A stretch of DNA of 64,000 nucleotides from Scatosoma sp045643825 (GTDB taxonomy: Bacteria > Bacillota > Clostridia > Christensenellales > Borkfalkiaceae), in NCBI GenBank assembly GCA_045643825.1, contig JAZRFV010000084.1, positions 8,370 to 72,369 on the forward strand, in the 5' to 3' direction. Numbering within the stretch: the stretch's first letter is position 1; every line of letters begins with the position of its first letter. Shown piece after piece: positions 1 through 7,861 of the stretch. The position numbers were made by a program, and so were the translations under genes. The notes beneath the pieces were generated by a model. It was not told where the DNA came from. It made no database searches and worked only from the letters and a program-made list of their open reading frames with translations.

Positions 1-780
1 GTTACCTTTATGGACGGCTCGACTGTAATTGCTACGGTAACCTATATCGAAGGACAAACGGAAATTAAAGAGCCTGCTGTTCCCACGAAGGAAGGATATA
101 CCAGTGCATGGGAAACCTATACCTTGAGCGGTGACATCACCGTAGATGTGGTTTATACTGCGATTGAATACACCGTAACCTTCAAGGACGGCGCAACGGT
201 AATTGGTACGGCAACCTATACGGTAGAGAATAAAACGATTACGGAACCTGCTGTTCCCACGAAGGAAGGTTACACCAGTGCATGGGCAACCTATACCTTG
301 AGCGGTGACATCACCGTAGATGTGGTTTATACGGCGATTGAATACACCGTAACCTTCAAGGACGGCGCAACGGTAATTGGTACGGCAACTTATACGGTAG
401 AGAATAAAGAGATCACGGAACCTGCATTGCCTACGAAGGAAGGATATACCAGCGCGTGGGAAAGCTACTCCTTGACGATTGGTAACGTTGTTGTAAGTGT
501 AATTTATACGCCTGCAAAGGTAGAAGAGGATTCTTCTAATGATAGTTCTTCCGAAGATAGTTCGTCGAATGCAACCTCTTCAGAAGAGAAAGATTCTCAA
601 GCAAGCTCGTCCATGAACAGCGAGACGTCCTCGAAGGAAAGCGCATCCTCGCAGGATAAAAATGCAAGCAATGATACTGCACCAATTGAGGAAGGTTGCT
701 TTGGCGCGATTGGTGGCATCTCCGTTGGTGTAATTGCATTTATGGCGGCTGTATTGTTAAAGAAAAAAGAAAACGAGTAA
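1..780 (+). CDS. C-terminal part of a cell-surface repeat protein (5' end outside window)
   Basis: The frame is open from the first base, so this is the 3' end of a longer gene; the ATG at 10 is internal. About 170 residues are tandem copies of a 58-residue beta-rich module containing the words 'PTKEGYTSAW' and 'GDITVDVVYTA', similar in style to the bacterial surface repeats that stack between a secreted head and the cell wall. A Ser/Glu/Asp-rich linker of roughly 60 residues follows (many S-S pairs), then Gly-Cys, one hydrophobic membrane segment and a Lys-rich tail (KKKENE). There is no LPXTG motif; the Gly-Cys plus helix plus Lys tail looks like a C-terminal anchoring signal. Function unknown; probably an exported, membrane- or wall-attached protein. 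Two lipoprotein genes follow on the same strand. Confidence 0.8.
   Translation, partial: VTFMDGSTVIATVTYIEGQTEIKEPAVPTKEGYTSAWETYTLSGDITVDVVYTAIEYTVTFKDGATVIGTATYTVENKTITEPAVPTKEGYTSAWATYTLSGDITVDVVYTAIEYTVTFKDGATVIGTATYTVENKEITEPALPTKEGYTSAWESYSLTIGNVVVSVIYTPAKVEEDSSNDSSSEDSSSNATSSEEKDSQASSSMNSETSSKESASSQDKNASNDTAPIEEGCFGAIGGISVGVIAFMAAVLLKKKENE
7..510 (+). repeat. Three tandem coding repeats of 174 bp
   Basis: Units begin at 7, 181 and 355. The second and third are nearly identical at DNA level for about 130 bases, then the third diverges in its last third and is one codon longer. The close nucleotide identity suggests recent duplication or gene conversion and possible copy-number variation. 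Confidence 0.85.
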
Positions 781-798
781 GGGTTAATGAGGTGCTTT

Positions 799-2076
799 AT
801 GAAATTAAAAAATACACTTGCTTTTTTATTCGCAGGGTTGATGACTACCTCGATGGCGGCGTGTGGCTCGAAGGCGAGTGCAACAATCGATAACACAGCG
901 ATTGCGGTGACGAATAGCTCTACCTCTTCAAAATCGGTTGTTCAACGTAAGGATACCCCGGTAAAAGGGGTGGGCGCGAAAGTCGAAACGACTTCCGTGG
1001 AGAACTCTCCCATTGTTTTAACGGACGTTACGAAGGCGAAAAACGTTATTTTAATGATTGGCGACGGTATGGGGCCTGACCAAATTAAGGCAGGTCAAAT
1101 CTATAAGGGTGAAGCTTTGACGATGCAAGGCTTTCCCTATAAGACGACCGTTTCAACGCGCTCGGCTTCGGACGAAATTACCGACTCGGCTGCGGCGGCA
1201 ACGGCGCTTGCAACGGGAAAACGTACCAAGAATGGCATGATTGGTAAAGACGCGGATTACTTGAATATGGAAACCATCGTGGATATTGCAAATGCGATGG
1301 GGAAGAGTACGGGTATTCTTGCGACGGAAGAGCTTTACGGTGCAACCCCGATGGGATTCTCTTCACACGTTTACAATAGAAATGATACGACCTGCTTGTT
1401 AAAAACGGCGGCGGCAACCAGCAATGTAAACTTATTTGCAAGCTACGTAATGGATGCAGGATATCAAGACATTTTCACCGACGCAGGGTATCAAAAGGTG
1501 GAGGACGTGGACTTGATCTCGGAGGCGACTTCGGATAAGGTTTTCGGTAGCTACATGATTCGTGCGGATGCGCCTTCTATGTCGGCAAATGCGAATAGAG
1601 TTGCATTTGATAGATTGGTATCGGAGGCGTTAGATTATCTTTCTAAGGACGAAGACGGCTTCTTCTTGATGGCGGAAGGTTCGCATATTGATCATGGCGG
1701 GCACAATAACGATATGACCTATATGCTGTCGGAGTTGTTGGCGTTTGATGATGCGGTGCAAGCGGTTTTGGAATGGGCAAAGGATCGTGACGATACGGTG
1801 GTAATCGTTACCGCTGATCATGAAACAGGCGGTTTGCAATTGAAAGAAAGCGCATTTACCGCCTTGAACTTTTTGGAAACGGTGTCCAATGATAATGGTA
1901 TGACCTACGTGCCGAAACATTATCAATGGACGACGACGTCGCACTCGTCGACGGATGTAAACTGCTATATCAACGGTGCTAATATCGATTTTAAAAATTA
2001 TTCGTTCGGTATCGACGGTCGTATTAAAAACACCGATGTGTTTAAAATCATGAAAGGACTTTTACAAGGGATGTAA
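799..2076 (+). CDS. phoA: Alkaline phosphatase family lipoprotein
   Basis: Member of the alkaline phosphatase family (PF00245), which hydrolyses phosphate monoesters outside the cell with two zinc ions and one magnesium. I take ATG 799 (GAGG six bases upstream) rather than 787. Residues 1-22 form a lipoprotein signal ending in the lipobox MAAC, with Cys22 as lipid site. Family motifs are complete: 'MIGDGMG' (metal-binding Asp89), 'DSAAAATALATG' with nucleophile Ser130, 'EGSHIDHGGH', 'VTADHETGG' and a late 'TTSHSSTD' metal-binding His. Length of 425 residues is normal. It lies 24 nt before a second lipoprotein phosphatase, so the two probably act together in phosphate or phosphoester scavenging at the cell surface. 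No Pho box could be identified. Confidence 0.9.
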   Translation: MKLKNTLAFLFAGLMTTSMAACGSKASATIDNTAIAVTNSSTSSKSVVQRKDTPVKGVGAKVETTSVENSPIVLTDVTKAKNVILMIGDGMGPDQIKAGQIYKGEALTMQGFPYKTTVSTRSASDEITDSAAAATALATGKRTKNGMIGKDADYLNMETIVDIANAMGKSTGILATEELYGATPMGFSSHVYNRNDTTCLLKTAAATSNVNLFASYVMDAGYQDIFTDAGYQKVEDVDLISEATSDKVFGSYMIRADAPSMSANANRVAFDRLVSEALDYLSKDEDGFFLMAEGSHIDHGGHNNDMTYMLSELLAFDDAVQAVLEWAKDRDDTVVIVTADHETGGLQLKESAFTALNFLETVSNDNGMTYVPKHYQWTTTSHSSTDVNCYINGANIDFKNYSFGIDGRIKNTDVFKIMKGLLQGM

Positions 2077-2100
2077 TCCTTAAAAATGGAGAAGGTTATT

Positions 2101-3780
2101 ATGAAAAAACTGATGTCCATATTAACTGCAGCGGTATTGGCTTTTTCCTTTACCGCTTGCAAGAAAAAAGGACAAAACGAGGGCGAGATAGAGGAGATCG
2201 TACACACCTCTCACCAAGTCACCAAGGTCTTGGCAAAGGCTCCAACCTGTCAACAGGAGGGCAATATTGAGTATTGGTCGTGCTTTGGCTGCGATAAAAT
2301 TTATCAGGATGCGGAGATGACGACGGAGCTTTCCCGTGAAAGCATTGTCCTGCCGAAAGAAGCGCATGCCATCGTGCCTATGTCCGCCAACGCATCTACT
2401 TGCACGAAAAAAGGGAATGCGGCGTATTACTATTGTCCCAACTGTTTTACCTATTTTTCGGATGAAAATGGTCAAACGGAGCTTGCGGATAAAGGGAAGG
2501 TGGAACTTCCTACGATTGCACATCAAATGTCCCATCGAGATGCAGTGGCGCCAGGTATCTTAAAGAGTGAGAACGGTAACGTCGAATTTTGGCAATGTAC
2601 GGTTTGTGAGGGCTACTATTTAGATTCGGAGGGCAAAAAAATGGTGACGGAGAAAGAAACTGTTTTATTGTCTGCTTACAATATTCCCGACTTTGTCGTG
2701 GAGGTTGCAGAAAATAAAAATCCCGTCGTTTTACAGCTGACCGATACGCAAATTATTGATGCTGGGCAAATGCGCGTTTCAAACCGCTTAAACGGCAACG
2801 AGCAGAAGTTTTGGGCGACTGATAAGGCGCAAGATCGCTGTTATGCGTATTTAACCGAAATTATCACGGCGACTACCCCCGACCTGATTCTCCTTACGGG
2901 CGATATTGTTTACGGGGAATTTGACGATAATGGTACGGCTCTATTGGCGTTGATTGAGTTTATGGAAAGTTTCCAAATCCCTTGGGCTCCCATTTTCGGT
3001 AACCACGAAGCTGAAAGTAAGAAGGGCGCGGATTGGCAATGCGAACAGCTTGAAAAGGCAACGTATTGTTTGTTCGAACAGAAAAACTTGACTGGTAATG
3101 GTAATTATTCGGTTGGAATTGCGCAAGGCGGCGTTGTGAAACGTGTGTTCTATATGTTAGACTCTAACGGTAGTGGCGCGGCCAGTGAGGAATCGCTTGC
3201 AAACGGGCATACGAAAACTTCGGTTGGCTTTGGACAGGATCAAATCGATTGGTATACGCAGGAAATTACGGCATTGAAAGGCTTATTGCCCGAGGTGAAG
3301 GTATCATTTGCATACCATATCCAGGGCGCAATTTTCGGTACCGCATACGCGAAATATGGCTTCAATCAAGAAAATCAAGCGCAAGATATCAATATTGATC
3401 GTTTTTCGGATAAAGCTGCAAGCGATTTTGGGTATATCGGCAGTCGGATGAAGAACCCTTGGGACGAAAATTTCACCGTCTTTAATGGAATGAAATCGTT
3501 GGGCGCAGACTCGATTTTTGTTGGTCATGAGCATTGTAACAGTGCAAGTGTGGTATACGATGGCGTACGTTTCCAATTCGGGCAAAAGTCGAGTGAGTAC
3601 GACCGCTTTAACTATGTAAATGCGGACGGTTCGATTACGACGAACGATGCAAACGGCGGTAAATCCTTGATGGGCGGTACTGTTATACCCTTGTCGGCGA
3701 CGGATGGATCTATTGTCAAACCGTATATTTACTATTGCGGTTACCCGAACGGGCAATTGGATTGGACACAATTTAACTAA
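2101..3780 (+). CDS. Lipoprotein with Cys-rich modules and a calcineurin-like phosphoesterase domain
   Basis: Start ATG 2101 is chosen over the in-frame ATG at 2086 because GGAGAAGG lies just before it and it opens a lipoprotein signal ending FTAC (Cys20). Residues about 45-200 hold three related modules, two beginning Thr-Cys and the third without that leading Cys, each with a C-x2-C pair and aromatic residues ('YWSCFGC', 'YYYCPNC', 'FWQCTVC'). From about residue 208 a metallophosphoesterase fold follows: 'LQLTDTQ' (Asp215), 'LLTGDIVYG', 'FGNHEAE', 'YHIQG', 'VGHEHCN', covering the usual metal ligands. The likely role is extracellular phosphoester hydrolysis; the Cys modules may bind metal or cross-link. 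The same module type occurs in the lipoprotein at 47007-48419. Substrate unknown. Confidence 0.85.
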   Translation: MKKLMSILTAAVLAFSFTACKKKGQNEGEIEEIVHTSHQVTKVLAKAPTCQQEGNIEYWSCFGCDKIYQDAEMTTELSRESIVLPKEAHAIVPMSANASTCTKKGNAAYYYCPNCFTYFSDENGQTELADKGKVELPTIAHQMSHRDAVAPGILKSENGNVEFWQCTVCEGYYLDSEGKKMVTEKETVLLSAYNIPDFVVEVAENKNPVVLQLTDTQIIDAGQMRVSNRLNGNEQKFWATDKAQDRCYAYLTEIITATTPDLILLTGDIVYGEFDDNGTALLALIEFMESFQIPWAPIFGNHEAESKKGADWQCEQLEKATYCLFEQKNLTGNGNYSVGIAQGGVVKRVFYMLDSNGSGAASEESLANGHTKTSVGFGQDQIDWYTQEITALKGLLPEVKVSFAYHIQGAIFGTAYAKYGFNQENQAQDINIDRFSDKAASDFGYIGSRMKNPWDENFTVFNGMKSLGADSIFVGHEHCNSASVVYDGVRFQFGQKSSEYDRFNYVNADGSITTNDANGGKSLMGGTVIPLSATDGSIVKPYIYYCGYPNGQLDWTQFN

Positions 3781-3788
3781 TAAAGAAA

Positions 3789-3825
3789 AGCACCTATTGA
3801 TAAATTTCAATAGGTGCTACTTTTT
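3789..3825 (+). terminator. Rho-independent terminator of the surface-phosphatase genes
   Basis: A perfect 12-bp stem (3789-3800 with 3807-3818) around a 6-nt loop, followed by a T-run one base later. Confidence 0.85.
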
Positions 3826-3918
3826 GAGACATAGGGGATTATAATGGCGAATTAATACGCTCGTTTTGGGTATAATATGGTTAAACCCCCATACCAGGGA
3901 TGTGTTGACTGAAAAAAA

Positions 3919-4668
3919 CTAATCAGTGATGATGGTTTGAATGCCCTTCAAGGCAGGGATTTTGGGAAGCTCGGCATTGGATACGATGTAATCCACATCC
4001 TTGATAGACCCAAGATGGAAGGGGGAGGTTTTGCCGATTTTCGTGCTGTCACAAAGGAAAACCTTGCATTTTGCATTCTCGATCATAGAGCGTCGAAGGA
4101 AGTTTTCACCCTCAAAGCAGTCGTAAATTTCACCGTTTAAATCCATAGATTGAGCGGAGAAAAATACAATGTCGGCGTAAAAATTACGCACGGTATCTTC
4201 GGCGTATCTTCCCACCAAAACGGAAGGGTTGCTTGTGGAAACCTGCCCACCCGTAGAATAAGCGGTGATGTTGTTTTTTGCCAGTAGGGACAAGGTATCG
4301 ATGCCGTTTGTGATAACACGGAGATCCTTAAACTCGCTTAAATATTCCGCAATATGGAATACGGTGGTGGAGCCGTCCAAAAAGATAACGTCGCCGTTTT
4401 TAATCAGCTTCATCGCTGCCAAAGCCATCTTTTTCTTTTCAAAGCTGTTTTGGTGGATTCGGAAGGTGAAGCTTGGCGAAAAGTTATTTTCTTTGTAGAT
4501 TTTTGCTCCGCCGTGGGTACGGATAACCAGCTTTCTCGCCTCCAAATTATTCAACGTCCTACGGACCGTAGAGGTGCTGACGAAGGTTTCAGCAGCCAAA
4601 TCCTCCACGCTGGCATATTCCTTTGCTTGGATAATTTCTAAAATTTTCTTTTCGTGCGTTTTATTCAT
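3919..4668 (-). CDS. DeoR/GlpR-family transcriptional regulator
   Basis: A 249-residue protein with an N-terminal DeoR-type winged HTH ('VSTSTVRRTLNNLEARKLV', then 'RTHGGA') and the C-terminal sugar-phosphate sensor domain of the family ('GDVIFLDGSTT', 'VITNG', 'CDSTKIG'). These proteins repress sugar- or glycerol-phosphate genes and release DNA when a phosphorylated effector binds. The ATG at 4668 is chosen because homology starts there; an in-frame ATG at 4740 would add 24 low-complexity residues and overlap the operator. No clear ribosome site precedes 4668. It is transcribed away from the glycerol-3-phosphate oxidation genes at 4823, so it is very likely their regulator, with glycerol-3-phosphate as the obvious effector (inference). 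Confidence 0.85.
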   Translation of the reverse strand: MNKTHEKKILEIIQAKEYASVEDLAAETFVSTSTVRRTLNNLEARKLVIRTHGGAKIYKENNFSPSFTFRIHQNSFEKKKMALAAMKLIKNGDVIFLDGSTTVFHIAEYLSEFKDLRVITNGIDTLSLLAKNNITAYSTGGQVSTSNPSVLVGRYAEDTVRNFYADIVFFSAQSMDLNGEIYDCFEGENFLRRSMIENAKCKVFLCDSTKIGKTSPFHLGSIKDVDYIVSNAELPKIPALKGIQTIITD

Positions 4669-4675
4669 AAAAAAT

Positions 4676-4716
4676 GCTCGCTTTGGTAAAAATGAGCGAT
4701 AAAAAATGCTCATTTT
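4676..4716. promoter_or_regulatory. Candidate DeoR-type operator between divergent genes
   Basis: AAAATGAGC at 4689-4697 and its exact complement GCTCATTTT at 4708-4716 form an inverted repeat with a 10-nt spacer. A further half site (GCTCG) lies at 4676-4680. The position between the regulator and the operon it faces fits an autoregulated operator. Confidence 0.5.
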
Positions 4717-4756
4717 CCGATATTTATTTTCAAAATGCATTTATTTTTAATTATAT

Positions 4757-4784
4757 TTGCTTATTTTGATAAATTTAGTATAAT
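4757..4784 (+). promoter_or_regulatory. Sigma-A-type promoter of the glycerol-3-phosphate operon
   Basis: TTGCTT at 4757-4762, 16-nt spacer, TATAAT at 4779-4784, about 39 nt before the start codon at 4823 and just downstream of the candidate operator. Confidence 0.75.
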
Positions 4785-4822
4785 ATAAGTGTGATAGAAA
4801 GTCAAGTAAAATGAGGTGTAAA

Positions 4823-6250
4823 ATGTTTGACGTAATAGTAATCGGCGGTGGTGTTGTCGGTGGGTTGATTTTACGAGAATTGACCAAGTACAATGTAACC
4901 GCTTGCCTTGTAGAAAAAGAAGGCGATGTGGCGATGGGTGCGAGCAAGGCAAATAGTGGTATCGTGCATGCAGGCTATGATGCAAAGCCTGGTACCTTGA
5001 AGGCGAAATTCAACGTGCTCGGCAACAAAATGATGGAAGACACCTGCATGCAGTTGGGTGTAAAATTCCGTCGTAACGGCTCGCTTGTCGTGGCATTCTC
5101 GGAGGAGGAAATCCAAACCCTTCACGATTTAAAGGCTCGTGGTGAAGAAAATGGCGTAGAGGGGTTGGAGGTGATTGACCAAGCCCAGCTCCGTGCGATG
5201 GAAAAGAATATCTCGGACAATGCTTTGGGTGCGTTGCACGCCCCTACGGGCGGTATTGTTTGCCCTTACGAACTGACGATTGCATCCATCGGCAACGCAA
5301 TGGACAATGGGGCAAGCCTTATCACGGATTTTGCCGTATCGAGCATTGAAAAAACGGAAAACGGCTATGTGCTTACCTCCGAAGATGGTCAAAGGGTAGA
5401 AGGCAAGCTGATTATCAACTGTGCAGGTTTGTACAGCGGTAAAATTGCCGAGATGATTGGTGACGATATCAAAATCGGTGCAAGAAAGGGCGAATATATC
5501 CTTTTGGATAGAGAGAGTGGCGATTTTGTTGCACACACCTTGTTCTTTACGCCTACCGCAAAGGGTAAGGGCATCCTTGTTACGCAAACGGTTGACAACA
5601 ATATTATGCTTGGCCCGACGGCGGAAGAACAAGAAAATGGCGATACACAAACGAGTCAAGAAGGCTTGGCGTTCGTGATTGAAAAGGCAAGACAAATGAG
5701 CAAAAATCCTCCCTTATTCAACACGATTACTTCGTTTGCAGGTATTCGTGCGTATTCGGACAAGCACGATTTTATCATTGAAGAAAGTAAAAATGCAAAG
5801 GGTGTTATCCATTGTGCTGGTATCGAATCTCCTGGCCTTACGGCTTCCCCTGCTATTGCAAAATACGTGGTGGAAACGCTTGTTGGTGGTATGATTACGC
5901 TTGAACAGAACGAAACGTTTAACGGCGAAAGAAAACCTGATTATTTCTTTAAAAACCTTTCTGTTGAGGAGAAGAACGCTATTATTAAAGCGGATCCTTC
6001 CTACGGTAAAATTGTTTGCCGTTGCGAACAAGTAACCGAAGGGGAGATTTTACGGGCAATCCGTGAAAACCCTCCTGCGAAGGATGTTGACGGGGTGAAG
6101 CGTAGAACTCGTTCGGGTATGGGAAGATGTCAAGGAGGCTTTTGTCAGCCTTTCGTTGCGGAATTGATTGCAAAAGAAAGGGGCATGTCCTTAACGAACG
6201 TAACAAAGAGCGGGAAAGGATCCTATCTTTTGACGGGGGTGACGAAATGA
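4823..6250 (+). CDS. glpA: FAD-dependent glycerol-3-phosphate dehydrogenase-like subunit with BFD [2Fe-2S] domain
   Basis: A 475-residue flavoprotein of the DAO/GlpA class. The N-terminus shows the FAD-binding Rossmann motif 'VIGGGVVGGLILREL'. The C-terminal 80 residues hold a bacterioferritin-associated-ferredoxin-type Fe-S domain with Cys399, Cys401, Cys436 and Cys441 ('CRC' then 'CQGGFC'). In anaerobes this protein, a second FAD oxidoreductase and a DUF1667 protein are encoded together, as here, and oxidise glycerol-3-phosphate to dihydroxyacetone phosphate, passing electrons onward. Start 4823 has GAGG six bases upstream; the in-frame ATG at 4811 overlaps that ribosome site. The gene overlaps the next by ATGA (6247-6250), so translation is probably coupled. 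No glycerol kinase or facilitator is present in the window. Confidence 0.85.
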   Translation: MFDVIVIGGGVVGGLILRELTKYNVTACLVEKEGDVAMGASKANSGIVHAGYDAKPGTLKAKFNVLGNKMMEDTCMQLGVKFRRNGSLVVAFSEEEIQTLHDLKARGEENGVEGLEVIDQAQLRAMEKNISDNALGALHAPTGGIVCPYELTIASIGNAMDNGASLITDFAVSSIEKTENGYVLTSEDGQRVEGKLIINCAGLYSGKIAEMIGDDIKIGARKGEYILLDRESGDFVAHTLFFTPTAKGKGILVTQTVDNNIMLGPTAEEQENGDTQTSQEGLAFVIEKARQMSKNPPLFNTITSFAGIRAYSDKHDFIIEESKNAKGVIHCAGIESPGLTASPAIAKYVVETLVGGMITLEQNETFNGERKPDYFFKNLSVEEKNAIIKADPSYGKIVCRCEQVTEGEILRAIRENPPAKDVDGVKRRTRSGMGRCQGGFCQPFVAELIAKERGMSLTNVTKSGKGSYLLTGVTK

Positions 6251-7503
6251 AATTGACGTATGATATCGTGATTATCGGTGGCGGTCCCGCAGGTTTGGCT
6301 GCGGCAATCTCGGCGTACGACAACGGCGTAAAAGATATTTTGATTTTGGAACGAGAAGATAAAATGGGCGGTATCCTGAACCAATGTATCCACAATGGGT
6401 TTGGTTTGACGAGATTTAAAGAAAGTCTTTCGGGCCCTGAATATGCGGCTCGTTTCGTGCAAGGTGTCCGCGAAAGAAATATCGAGGTGTTGACGGAGAC
6501 AACGGTGCTCTCGGTGACGAAGGAAAAGCAAATCACAGCCATCAATAGCGTGAGTGGGGTGTTCACGTTGCAAGCAAAGGCAGTTATCTTGGCGATGGGG
6601 TGTAGAGAGCGTAGTAAAGGTGCTTTGAATGTGCCAGGTACGCGTCCAGCAGGTATTTACTCGGCGGGTACGGCACAAAAATACGTAAATATTAAGGGAT
6701 ATATGCCTGGTGAAAAGGTGGTTATTCTTGGTTCAGGCGACATCGGTTTGATTATGGCGAGAAGAATGACGCTTGAAGGTGCGAAGGTGCTTGCTGTGTG
6801 TGAAATTATGCCGTATTCCAGCGGTTTGAAGCGTAATATTGCACAATGTTTGGACGATTTTGATATTCCTCTTTACCTCAATCATACCATCACGAAAATT
6901 GAGGGTGAAAAGCGTGTGACGGGCGTTGTTGTTTCCAAGGTGGACGAAAATAAGCAGGCTATTCCTGGTACGGAAATGCACTTTGACTGCGACACTGTAT
7001 TGTTCTCGGTCGGCTTGATCCCTGAAAACGAGTTGACAAAGGGTGCGGGGATCGAGTTATCCCCGAAAACAAGAGGTGCGGTGGTAAGCCAAACCCGTGA
7101 AACGAGTGAGGAAGGTATCTTCGCTTGTGGTAATGTTTTGCAGGTGCACGACCTTGTGGATTTTGTATCCGAAGAAGCGGAACTGGCAGGCAGGTATGCG
7201 GCGAAATACGTTTTAGAGAAAAAAACAGCGAAAAATTACGTAGAGGTTGTCAACGGTAAAAACGTATCCTACGTATGCCCGCAAAGGGTAGATAAAAACC
7301 TTGGCGAGCATGTAAAATTGTTCTTCCGTGTAACCAACACCTTTAAGAATTGTACCATCACGGCAAAATGCGGCAACAAGGTTTTGATGCAAAAGAAAAA
7401 GCAAATTGCCGTACCTGGTGAAATGGAAACACTGATGCTTATCAATACCAAGCTCGCGGAAGCGGAAGGCAAAATCGAGGTTTCGTTGGAGGTGCAGGAA
7501 TGA
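6247..7503 (+). CDS. FAD/NAD-dependent oxidoreductase, second subunit of the GlpA-type complex
   Basis: A 418-residue pyridine-nucleotide-disulphide-type oxidoreductase. It shows an N-terminal FAD motif ('DIVIIGGGPAGLAAAISA'), a second dinucleotide fold ('VVILGSGDIGLIMARRM') and a late FAD-contact motif ('GIFACGNVLQVHDLVD'). The sequence resembles the FAD proteins found between GlpA-like and DUF1667 proteins in Clostridia, so it probably carries electrons between NAD(P) and the partner flavoprotein. There is no CxxxxC redox pair near the first FAD motif as in thioredoxin reductase; the 'NQCIHNGFG' segment there is typical of this subgroup. Start and stop overlap both neighbours by ATGA (6247-6250 and 7500-7503), which fits a stoichiometric complex. 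Confidence 0.8.
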   Translation: MKLTYDIVIIGGGPAGLAAAISAYDNGVKDILILEREDKMGGILNQCIHNGFGLTRFKESLSGPEYAARFVQGVRERNIEVLTETTVLSVTKEKQITAINSVSGVFTLQAKAVILAMGCRERSKGALNVPGTRPAGIYSAGTAQKYVNIKGYMPGEKVVILGSGDIGLIMARRMTLEGAKVLAVCEIMPYSSGLKRNIAQCLDDFDIPLYLNHTITKIEGEKRVTGVVVSKVDENKQAIPGTEMHFDCDTVLFSVGLIPENELTKGAGIELSPKTRGAVVSQTRETSEEGIFACGNVLQVHDLVDFVSEEAELAGRYAAKYVLEKKTAKNYVEVVNGKNVSYVCPQRVDKNLGEHVKLFFRVTNTFKNCTITAKCGNKVLMQKKKQIAVPGEMETLMLINTKLAEAEGKIEVSLEVQE

Positions 7504-7844
7504 AAAAGAACTTAACTTGTATCGAGTGTCCTATTGGGTGTTCCATTGAGGTAACGCTTGAGGAGGGCAAGGTAGTATCCTTGACAGGTAACAGCTGTCC
7601 CCGTGGCAAACTCTATGCCGAGGCGGAGGTTGTATGTCCAAAGCGTGTGGTAACCTCCACCGTTCGTGCGGAAAATGGTGAAATGATTCCCGTAAAAACG
7701 GATAGACCTGTAAGAAAGGATGCCATTTTTGAGGTAATGAAGAAAATCAATGCAACCACCTGCAAGATGCCCGTTGCTTTGGGCGACGTGTTGGTGGAAA
7801 ACATTTGTGACGATGCAAACCTCGTTGTTTCGGGTAATTTCTAA
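7500..7844 (+). CDS. DUF1667 protein, small Cys-rich subunit of the oxidoreductase complex
   Basis: A 114-residue protein of the DUF1667 family, nearly always encoded next to the two flavoproteins upstream. Four cysteines sit in the first 60 residues ('CIECPIGC' and 'NSCPRG'), with another at 'VVCPKRVV', the spacing expected for an Fe-S or other metal centre. It may be the electron-transfer or assembly subunit of the anaerobic glycerol-3-phosphate dehydrogenase; its biochemical role is not established. It overlaps the preceding gene by ATGA and is followed after 17 nt by a phosphatase gene. Confidence 0.8.
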   Translation: MKKNLTCIECPIGCSIEVTLEEGKVVSLTGNSCPRGKLYAEAEVVCPKRVVTSTVRAENGEMIPVKTDRPVRKDAIFEVMKKINATTCKMPVALGDVLVENICDDANLVVSGNF

Positions 7845-7861
7845 TACAAAGGATAAAAATC

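Noticed and set aside
7..510. CRISPR array
   Set aside because: The repeats are in-frame, 174 bp long and contiguous with no unique spacers; they encode protein modules.
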